This document shows positions 40,286-46,128 of a stretch of 46,128 nucleotides of DNA, piece by piece. The notes under the pieces are model-generated. The model worked only from the letters and a program-made list of their open reading frames with translations. It had not been told where the DNA came from and did not search any database. The stretch's first letter is position 1; every line of letters begins with the position of its first letter. The stretch covers positions 1 to 46,128 of the forward strand of contig BNBH01000023.1 in assembly GCA_014655195.1 (NCBI GenBank), in the 5' to 3' direction. The stretch comes from Streptomyces cellulosae (lineage in GTDB: Bacteria > Actinomycetota > Actinomycetes > Streptomycetales > Streptomycetaceae). Both the position numbers and the translations under genes were made by a program.

Positions 40286-41602
40286 TCACTTCGTGGGCAT
40301 CTGCTGCTGCGCCTTGGTGAGCGCGGCCTTCACCGAGTCGATGGTGACCGGGCGTCCGGCGGCGGCGTCGGCGAACAGTTCCTTGACGGCGGTGCCGACG
40401 GCGGTCTCGAACTGGGACTCGTCGGGCACCTGCGGCAGGGCGACGGCGCTCTTGGCGAGGGTGTCCTTCAGCACCGCGTTGGCGGGGGTGTTGAAGGCGG
40501 CATCGGCTTGGGCGGCCTTGACCGGCGGTATGGAGCTGTAGGCGGTGTTGAGGATCTTCTGCTCGGCGTCGCTGGTCATGAACTTCACGAACTCGGTGGC
40601 GCCGTCGAGGTTGTCGGTGTTCTTGAAGACGGCGAGGTTGATGCCGGCGACCATCGAGTTGACCTGCCGGCCGGTGCCGGGGGTGCCGGACTGCACGGGC
40701 ACGGGGGCGATGCCGTAGGCGTCCTCGCTCATGCCCTGGGACGTGAGGTTGGCGGAGGCGGACTGCCACAGCAGCATGCCGGTCCTGCCCTTGGCGAAGT
40801 CGCTGACCGACTGGTTCTGGGCGTACTCGGCGTTGCCCGGGGCGGTGATCTTGTCCTTGGCCATCAGGTCGACGTACTGCTTGACCGCGGCGACGGCGCC
40901 GTCGCTGGTGAAGTCGGGCGTGCCGTCGGCGGTGAAGAAGCCGGCGCCGTGCTGCTTGGCGAAGACGTAGGCGTGGTGGACGTTCTCGGAAGGGTTCGAA
41001 CCCTCCATGGCTGTGCCCCACTTGCCGTCCTTGGACAGCTTCTTGCCCGCGGCGACGAAGTCGTCCCAGGTGGCGGGCGGGGCGTCGATGCCGGCGTCGG
41101 CGAACATCTGCTTGTTGTAGTAGAGCGCGTACGCCATGGAGTAGAGAGGGACGGCGGCCGGGGGCTGTCCCTCGGCGCCGGTGGAGCCGAGCGCCGAGTC
41201 GACGAAGCGGTCCTTGCCGCCGATCTTCTCGAACTGCGCGTCGTCCCACGGCAGGAGACCGCCGGTCGCCTGGAGGGAGGCGGACCAGGTGTTGCCGATG
41301 TTCAGCACGTCCGGGCCCTGGCCGGACGTGGTGGCGGTGAGGATCCGGTTGAGCAGGTCGGACCAGGGCACGACCTCCAGCTTGACCTTGATGCCGGTCT
41401 GCTTCTCGAACTTGTCGAGCTCCGGCTGGAGGACCTTCTTGTCGACCTCGATGCTGGCCCCCTGGTTCGACGCCCAGTAGGTCAGTTCCTTCGGCGAGTC
41501 GTTGGACCCGCCACCGGTGCTCGAACCGCCTCCGCAGGCCGTGGCGGCGAGTGCGAGAGACAGCATGACGGCGCCTGTGGCCGCGGCTCGGATGCTGCGC
41601 AT
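40286..41602 (-). CDS. CUT1 sugar-binding lipoprotein of beta-glucoside locus
   Basis: 438 residues from ATG 41602. Lipoprotein signal GAVMLSLALAATAC with Cys at 23 and a Gly/Ser linker. Family 1 binding-protein sequence: ELTYWASNQGASIEVDKKVL, LEVVPWSDLLNRILTATTSG, GPDVLNIGNTWSASLQATGG, MAYALYYNKQMFADAGIDAP, GRTGMLLWQSASANLTSQGM. It is the first gene of the importer/GH1/LacI set and probably binds laminari-oligosaccharides or related beta-glucosides. A 21-base imperfect dyad lies at 41668-41688, upstream. Confidence 0.9.
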   Translation of the reverse strand: MRSIRAAATGAVMLSLALAATACGGGSSTGGGSNDSPKELTYWASNQGASIEVDKKVLQPELDKFEKQTGIKVKLEVVPWSDLLNRILTATTSGQGPDVLNIGNTWSASLQATGGLLPWDDAQFEKIGGKDRFVDSALGSTGAEGQPPAAVPLYSMAYALYYNKQMFADAGIDAPPATWDDFVAAGKKLSKDGKWGTAMEGSNPSENVHHAYVFAKQHGAGFFTADGTPDFTSDGAVAAVKQYVDLMAKDKITAPGNAEYAQNQSVSDFAKGRTGMLLWQSASANLTSQGMSEDAYGIAPVPVQSGTPGTGRQVNSMVAGINLAVFKNTDNLDGATEFVKFMTSDAEQKILNTAYSSIPPVKAAQADAAFNTPANAVLKDTLAKSAVALPQVPDESQFETAVGTAVKELFADAAAGRPVTIDSVKAALTKAQQQMPTK

Positions 41603-41667
41603 GGCTCCTGGTCCCTTTCCGGGAAGGTCGAATGTCCCGGGGAGGACCCGGGGCAGCGCCTCACGGC

Positions 41668-41688
41668 TTAATTTAGGACGTGAGTTAA
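41668..41688. promoter_or_regulatory. imperfect dyad upstream of binding-protein gene
   Basis: TTAATTTAGGACGTGAGTTAA, an AT-rich imperfect dyad (13 of 21 positions symmetric) in otherwise GC-rich DNA, sits 66 bases before the binding-protein start. It differs from the GAGAGCGCTCTC operator, hinting at a second regulator. It could also include the minus-strand promoter. Confidence 0.4.
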
Positions 41689-41748
41689 ACCTCTGGCCGA
41701 ACCCGCGTCAAGGGTTCCGACGGACTCGCTCGACTCTTGCCGCACGTC

Positions 41749-41798
41749 TTGACTCATCCGTTGCGGAGATGAACCATTCGGCGCGAGAGAGCGCTCTC
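41749..41798 (+). promoter_or_regulatory. GH55 promoter with LacI-type operator
   Basis: A -35-like TTGACT (41749-41754) is followed at about 17 bases by a weak -10 (AACCAT). The operator palindrome GAGAGCGCTCTC lies at 41787-41798, near the expected transcription start and 45 bases before the ATG. The 12-base core is identical to that at the GH81 promoter (13472-13489). Confidence 0.65.
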
Positions 41799-41842
41799 AC
41801 CTCCCCTGCCGCTTTCACTTCCTGAACCGGGAGAGCCGCCCC

Positions 41843-43636
41843 ATGACGTCACCGTCCGTCCCCTCCTCCACACCGCCCTCCGCCGTCGGCCGCCGGGCCG
41901 TGCTCGGCGCCGCGGCGGCCGTGCCCGTGCTGGCCGGCCTGTCCGGTACGGCGTCCGCCGCGCCGGCCGCGCGCAGAAAGCCCCCGCGTCTCAAGGGGGG
42001 TGGCGACCTCGGCCCCAACGTGATCGTCTTCGACCCGTCCACGCCGGGCATCCAGACCACGCTGGACGAGGTGTTCACCCGGCAGGAGGAGGACCAGTTC
42101 GGCCCCGGCCGCTACCAGTTCTTCTTCAAGCCCGGCACCTACCAGGGTCTGAACGCCCAGTTGGGCTTCTACATGTCCGTCTCCGGCCTGGGCCTGTCCC
42201 CCGACGACACCACCATCCACGGTGACGTGACGGTCGACGCCGGCTGGTTCGACGGCAACGCCACGCAGAACTTCTGGCGTTCGGCGGAGAACCTGGCCCT
42301 CGTCCCGGCCAACGGCACCAACCGCTGGGCGGTCGCCCAGGCCGCGCCGTTCCGCCGGATGCACGTACGCGGCGACCTCAACCTCGCCTCGTCGACGTAC
42401 GGCTGGGCGAGCGGCGGCTACATCGCGGACAGCCGGATCGACGGCACGGTCGGCCCCTACTCGCAGCAGCAGTGGTACACCCGGGAGAGCGCGGTCGGCG
42501 GCTGGACCAACGCCGTGTGGAACATGGTGTTCTCCGGTGTCGAGGGCGCCCCCGCGCAGAGCTTCCCCGACCCTCCCTACACCACGCTCGACACGACGCC
42601 GGTCTCCCGCGAGAAGCCCTTCCTGTACCTCGACGGGGAGCGGTACCGCGTCTTCCTGCCCGCGCTGCGGAGGAACGCGCGCGGCGTCACCTGGGGCAAC
42701 GGCACGCCGCGCGGCACCTCGCTGCCGCTGGAGCGCTTCTACGTCGCCAGGCCGGGCGACTCGGCGGCCACCCTCAACCGGGCGCTCGAGCAGGGCCTGC
42801 ACCTGCTGCTCACACCCGGCGTCTACCACGTCGACCAGCCGGTCCGGGTGAACCGGCCGGACACGGTGGTCCTGGGTCTCGGCTACGCCACGCTCGTCCC
42901 CGACAACGGCGTCACCGCCCTGAAGGTCGCCGACGTCGACGGCGTACGGCTGGCCGGCTTCCTGATCGACGCCGGTACGGTCAACTCGCCGGTGCTGCTG
43001 GAGGTCGGTCCGCGCGGCGCCTGCCGGAACCACGCCGCCAACCCCATCACCGTCCAGGACGTCTTCATCCGCATCGGCGGCGTGGGCCCCGGCCGGGCGA
43101 CCACCAGCATGGTGATCAACGCCCGGCACACGATCGTCGACCACACCTGGGTCTGGCGCGCCGACCACGGCGAAGGCGTGGGCTGGGAGACCAACCGCTG
43201 CGACTACGGCGTCGTCGTCAACGGCCACGACGTCCTCGCCACCGGCCTGTTCGTCGAGCACTTCAACAAGTACGACGTGCAGTGGAACGGCGAACGCGGC
43301 CGCACGATCTTCTTCCAGAACGAGAAGGCCTACGACGCCCCGAACCAGGCCGCGATCCAGAACGGCTCGCTCAAGGGCTACGCCGCCTACAACGTCGGCG
43401 ACCACGTCACCGCCCACGAGGGCTGGGGCATGGGCAGCTACTGCTACTACAACGTCGACCCGACCATCGTCCAGCACCACGGCTTCGCCGCCCCCGAACG
43501 GCCCGGGGTGCGCTTCCACCACATCATGGTCATCTCGCTGAGCGGGCACGGGCAGTACGAGTGCGTCATCAACGACACGGGGGCGCCTACGTCGGGGACG
43601 AACACCGTGCCGTCGGTGGTGGTGTCGTACCCCTGA
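41843..43636 (+). CDS. secreted GH55 beta-1,3-glucanase
   Basis: 597 residues from ATG 41843, with GGGAG upstream. A twin-arginine type signal (GRRAVLGAAAAVPVLAGLSG-TASAAPA) suggests Tat export, cleaved near residue 40. The mature enzyme shows the double right-handed beta-helix repeats of GH55: LGPNVIVFDPSTPGIQTTLD, SVSGLGLSPDDTTIHGDVTV, GWFDGNATQNFWRSAENLAL; second helix LGLGYATLVPDNGVTALKVA, TIVDHTWVWRADHGEGVGWE, VVVNGHDVLATGLFVEHFNK, WNGERGRTIFFQNEKAYDAP. Length and motifs match Streptomyces exo-beta-1,3-glucanases that release glucose or short oligosaccharides from laminarin and fungal walls. It is divergent to the importer operon and shares an operator with GH81. Confidence 0.93.
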   Translation: MTSPSVPSSTPPSAVGRRAVLGAAAAVPVLAGLSGTASAAPAARRKPPRLKGGGDLGPNVIVFDPSTPGIQTTLDEVFTRQEEDQFGPGRYQFFFKPGTYQGLNAQLGFYMSVSGLGLSPDDTTIHGDVTVDAGWFDGNATQNFWRSAENLALVPANGTNRWAVAQAAPFRRMHVRGDLNLASSTYGWASGGYIADSRIDGTVGPYSQQQWYTRESAVGGWTNAVWNMVFSGVEGAPAQSFPDPPYTTLDTTPVSREKPFLYLDGERYRVFLPALRRNARGVTWGNGTPRGTSLPLERFYVARPGDSAATLNRALEQGLHLLLTPGVYHVDQPVRVNRPDTVVLGLGYATLVPDNGVTALKVADVDGVRLAGFLIDAGTVNSPVLLEVGPRGACRNHAANPITVQDVFIRIGGVGPGRATTSMVINARHTIVDHTWVWRADHGEGVGWETNRCDYGVVVNGHDVLATGLFVEHFNKYDVQWNGERGRTIFFQNEKAYDAPNQAAIQNGSLKGYAAYNVGDHVTAHEGWGMGSYCYYNVDPTIVQHHGFAAPERPGVRFHHIMVISLSGHGQYECVINDTGAPTSGTNTVPSVVVSYP

Positions 43637-43676
43637 GCGCGTACGTGCCGGGGCGCGCTGAGGCGCGGGGCCGGTG

Positions 43677-43711
43677 GCGGTCCCTCCCCCACTGAGCCGG
43701 GGAGGGACCGC
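43677..43711. terminator. bidirectional terminator after GH55 and EF-G-like genes
   Basis: A 13-base perfect stem GCGGTCCCTCCCC (43677-43689) / GGGGAGGGACCGC (43699-43711) with a nine-base loop. It lies between the GH55 stop and the end of the convergent EF-G-like gene. Confidence 0.82.
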
Positions 43712-43732
43712 CGCGGCAACCGTGTCAGCGGG

Positions 43733-45781
43733 TCACCGCACAGGCGCCTCGACCGGTGCCGGTGCGTACCCCGTCGGCCGGCTGGTGAACGTCCCGCGGC
43801 CCTGGGTGCGGCTGCGCAACCGGGTCGCGTAGCCGAAGAGTTCGGCCAGTGGCACGGTAGCCGTGACGACCGCCGCGCCCGCCCGGGTGGCCGAGCCGCT
43901 CACCCGGCCGCGGCGTGCGGCCAGGTCACCGAGTACGGTCCCGACCGCGTCCTGCGGCACGGTCACCGTGACCTCGGCGACCGGCTCGAGCAGCACCATC
44001 CCGCACGCCCGCAGGGCGTCCCGCAGACCGAACCGGCCCGCGGTGCGGAACGCGGTGTCGGAGGAGTCCTTCACGTGCGTCGCACCGTCGGTCAGCGTCA
44101 CCCGCAGGCCCGTCACCGGGTGCCCGCCGAGGGGGCCCTCTGCGAGCGCGTCCCGGCAGCCGGCCTCGACGGCACGGACGTACTCCTGCGGCACCCGGCC
44201 GCCGACGACGGCCGAGCGGAACTCGAAGCCACGCTCGGGGTCGTCCAGCGGTTCCACGTCGAGCACCACGTGGGCGAACTGCCCGGCCCCGCCGTCCTGT
44301 TTGACGTGCCGGTACACGAACCCGGACACGCCCCGGCCGACGGTCTCCCGGTAACTCACCCTCGGACGGCCGACGTTGACGCCCAACCCGTGGTCACGCC
44401 GGATGCGTACCACCGCGACCTCCAGGTGCAGTTCGCCCATGCCGGACAGCACCGTCTGGCCCGTCTCGGCGTCGGTGCGCACGACCAGCGAGGGGTCCTC
44501 CTCGGCGAGCCGGGCCAGCGCCGACGCCAGACGGCCGGTGTCGGTGCCGCGCAGCGCCTCGACGGCGACCGAGACGACGGGTTCGGCGGTGCCGGGCGGC
44601 TCGAGCAGCAGCGGGGCGTCCGGCGCGCACAGCGTGGCGCCCGCGCGGGCGCCCTTCAGCCCGACCACGGCGACGATGTCACCGGCGACAGCACGGTCCA
44701 GGCGCGCGTGCCGGTCGGCGGTGACGCGCAGGATGCGTCCGACGCGCTCGGCGCGGCCGGCGGTGGCGTCCCACACTGTGTCCCCCTGTTCGATCGTTCC
44801 GGAATAGACGCGCAGGTAGGTGAGGCGCCCGGTGGCGGTGGCGTTCACCTTGAACGCGAGGGCGGCGAGCGGCGCCGCCGGGTCGGCGGGCCGTTCCTGT
44901 TCGGCGCCGTCGTGCGTGCCGCGCACCGGCGGCACGTCCAGGGGCGACGGCAGGTAGGCGAGGACGGCGTCCAGCAGCGGCTCGATCCCGCGGTTGCGGT
45001 AGGCGGAGCCGCACAGCACGACCACGGCCTCACCGCGTGCGGTCAGGTCCCGCAGGGCCGCCGTGAGCGTTCCGATGCCGAGCGCGCCGGTGTCGCAGAA
45101 CTCCTCCAGCGCCCCCGGGTGCAGTTCCGCCACGGCCTCCTCCAGCAGGCGGCGCCGCCGTAGCGCCTCCTCGCGCAGGGCGTCCGGCACGGGTGCCGGA
45201 TTGCGGGCCTCGCCGTCGTCGTCCCAGGTGAGGGCGCGCATGCCGAGCAGGTCGACGACGCCGGTGAAGGCGTCCTCGGCCCCGATCGGGAGCTGCGCGG
45301 CCAGCGGCGCCGGGTGCAGCCGCTCCCGGATGGAGGCGACGGCGGCGTCGAGGTCGGCGCCGGCCCGGTCCATCTTGTTGACGAACGCGATGCGCGGGAC
45401 ACCGTGCCGGTCGGCCTGCCGCCACACCGACTCGCTCTGCGGCTCCACCCCGGCGACCGCGTCGAACACGGCGACCGCCCCGTCGAGGACCCGCAGGGAG
45501 CGCTCGACCTCGTCGGCGAAGTCGACGTGCCCCGGGGTGTCGATCAGGTTGATGCGGCGACCGTCCCAGGAGCAGGTCACGGCGGCGGAGAAGATGGTGA
45601 TCCCCCGGTCGCGCTCCTGCGGGTCGAAGTCGGTGACGGTGGTGCCGTCGTGCACCTCGCCGCGCTTGTGGGTGGTGCCGGTGGCGTAGAGGATCCGCTC
45701 GGTGACGGTGGTCTTGCCGGCGTCGACGTGGGCGAGGATGCCGAGGTTGCGGACGACGGCGAGGGTGTCGGTGGTGCGCAT
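43733..45781 (-). CDS. EF-G-like translation GTPase paralogue
   Basis: 682 residues from ATG 45781, with GAAAGG nine bases upstream. All five G motifs are intact: G1 AHVDAGKTT, G2 RGITIFSAAV, G3 DTPGHVDFADEVE, G4 NKMD, G5 CGSAYRNRG. Domain II (TYLRVYSGTIEQGDTVWD), III (GMGELHLEVAVVRIRRDHGL), IV (GFVYRHVKQDGGAGQFAHVV, GCRDALAEGPLGGHPV) and V (LEPVAEVTVTVPQDAVGTVL) are in the usual order. At about 680 residues it is slightly shorter than canonical FusA and not next to rpsL/rpsG/tuf, so it is the second EF-G found in streptomycetes. Roles proposed for EF-G paralogues include stress translation, ribosome recycling or fusidic acid tolerance; none is proven here. Confidence 0.88.
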   Translation of the reverse strand: MRTTDTLAVVRNLGILAHVDAGKTTVTERILYATGTTHKRGEVHDGTTVTDFDPQERDRGITIFSAAVTCSWDGRRINLIDTPGHVDFADEVERSLRVLDGAVAVFDAVAGVEPQSESVWRQADRHGVPRIAFVNKMDRAGADLDAAVASIRERLHPAPLAAQLPIGAEDAFTGVVDLLGMRALTWDDDGEARNPAPVPDALREEALRRRRLLEEAVAELHPGALEEFCDTGALGIGTLTAALRDLTARGEAVVVLCGSAYRNRGIEPLLDAVLAYLPSPLDVPPVRGTHDGAEQERPADPAAPLAALAFKVNATATGRLTYLRVYSGTIEQGDTVWDATAGRAERVGRILRVTADRHARLDRAVAGDIVAVVGLKGARAGATLCAPDAPLLLEPPGTAEPVVSVAVEALRGTDTGRLASALARLAEEDPSLVVRTDAETGQTVLSGMGELHLEVAVVRIRRDHGLGVNVGRPRVSYRETVGRGVSGFVYRHVKQDGGAGQFAHVVLDVEPLDDPERGFEFRSAVVGGRVPQEYVRAVEAGCRDALAEGPLGGHPVTGLRVTLTDGATHVKDSSDTAFRTAGRFGLRDALRACGMVLLEPVAEVTVTVPQDAVGTVLGDLAARRGRVSGSATRAGAAVVTATVPLAELFGYATRLRSRTQGRGTFTSRPTGYAPAPVEAPVR

Positions 45782-45880
45782 GGCCCGTGGCCTTTCGGAT
45801 GGAACCGGAAAAGGGCAGCGCGATTCCCCCCGGCGCACGGCGCCGGGCACTCCCCGCGAGGAGAGGTGGTCGGACGTGCG

Positions 45881-45997
45881 TCAGGGCCTCTGGTGCCGGC
45901 CGCGCAGCGGGCACCGGGCGGCCGGAGACACCAGGATCACCACGGACCGGCGGGACCGGGAACGGGGAGCGACGGCGACAGCGGTGTGGACACGCAC
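45881..45997 (-). CDS. possible 38-residue upstream ORF of EF-G-like gene
   Basis: GTG 45997, with GGGAGG about eight bases upstream, runs to TGA at 45881 and encodes a basic peptide (VRVHTAVAVAPRSRSRRSVV and on to GRHQRP). It lies 99 bases before the EF-G-like ATG on the same strand. It could be a regulatory leader, or chance coding in GC-rich DNA. Confidence 0.3.
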   Translation of the reverse strand: MRVHTAVAVAPRSRSRRSVVILVSPAARCPLRGRHQRP

Positions 45998-46056
45998 GGC
46001 CGGACTCCCTCCCAGGTCGGATCTTGACGGCGCGCACCGCCGACAGGGGGCGGCGG

Positions 46057-46093
46057 GCGCCTGCCCGGCGAGTGTAGGGAGCCGGGCAGGCGC
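46057..46093. terminator. strong hairpin upstream of EF-G-like gene
   Basis: A perfect 13-base stem GCGCCTGCCCGGC (46057-46069) / GCCGGGCAGGCGC (46081-46093) with an 11-base loop. It may end the transcript of a gene beyond the window edge, or act as an attenuator ahead of the EF-G-like gene. The rest of 45782-46128 shows no intact gene other than the small ORF listed. Confidence 0.65.
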
Positions 46094-46128
46094 ACGGCGA
46101 CGTATTTTCCCCAGCAGGTCACAGCGAA

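Noticed and set aside
43863..45163. Several plus-strand open frames opposite the EF-G-like gene
   Set aside because: They mirror the GTPase codons and lack ribosome sites and motifs.
45485..45500. Second GAGCGCTC-like site inside the EF-G-like gene
   Set aside because: Only a half-palindrome within coding sequence; no symmetry beyond the core.
1..46128. CRISPR arrays, tRNA, rRNA or replication origin
   Set aside because: No regularly spaced repeats, tRNA-like cloverleaf or conserved rRNA segment was noticed by eye; a dedicated search was not possible.

Overview
The window is very GC-rich, with G/C-ending codons, GTG/TTG starts and GGAGG-type ribosome sites. Together with twin-arginine and lipobox signal peptides, CUT1 sugar ABC operons lacking an ATPase gene, and genes typical of the genus (GH55/GH81 beta-glucanases, a second EF-G, an actinobacterial sulfur leader peptide), this points to a Streptomyces chromosome, probably accessory or arm-proximal sequence. 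No tRNA, rRNA or CRISPR array was seen.

Layout. (1) 1-7.5 kb is a decayed accessory zone. It holds the 3' end of an IS110-type transposase, a SAM-methyltransferase broken by two frameshifts, a multiply frameshifted immunity-like gene, two adjacent surface or lipid-anchored unknown proteins, and an EcsC-like gene truncated into antisense toxin DNA. A polymorphic-toxin locus follows: a frameshifted toxin with a C-terminal bacterial RNase A-like domain, a probable immunity gene, and an orphan second RNase A-like module. It ends with fragments of a helicase and a Ser/Thr kinase. (2) 7.7-12 kb has a large membrane protein with an extracellular type-I periplasmic-binding domain, a secreted M23 peptidase and a small lipoprotein. 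(3) 12-22.7 kb has an unknown protein preceded by a coupled mini-ORF, a secreted GH81 beta-1,3-glucanase, two unknown proteins, a divergent erythromycin-esterase/MerR pair around a dyad operator, a secreted Ag85-like esterase and a phosphodiester-glycosidase-domain protein.

(4) 23.0-30.6 kb is a tightly overlapping five-gene operon: SWIM-like zinc protein, unknown protein, vWA protein, MoxR AAA+ ATPase and DUF5682-type protein. It ends at a strong terminator shared with a convergent hemerythrin-like gene. It resembles vWA-MoxR conflict/chaperone systems and is the least-understood intact system here. (5) 31.3-35.7 kb is a probably leaderless Cys-containing leader peptide followed by an SsuD-like flavin monooxygenase and a complete CUT1 sugar importer. 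This arrangement suggests assimilation of a sulfonated sugar as a sulfur source (inference).

(6) 35.9-43.6 kb is a beta-glucan utilisation locus: LacI regulator, GH1 beta-glucosidase, two permeases and a sugar-binding lipoprotein on the minus strand, with a secreted GH55 beta-1,3-glucanase divergent to them. The GH55 promoter and the distant GH81 promoter share the palindrome GAGAGCGCTCTC, so the two secreted glucanases probably form one regulon feeding oligosaccharides to this importer and glucosidase. (7) 43.7-46.1 kb holds a paralogous EF-G-like GTPase with a possible upstream small ORF and a strong hairpin.
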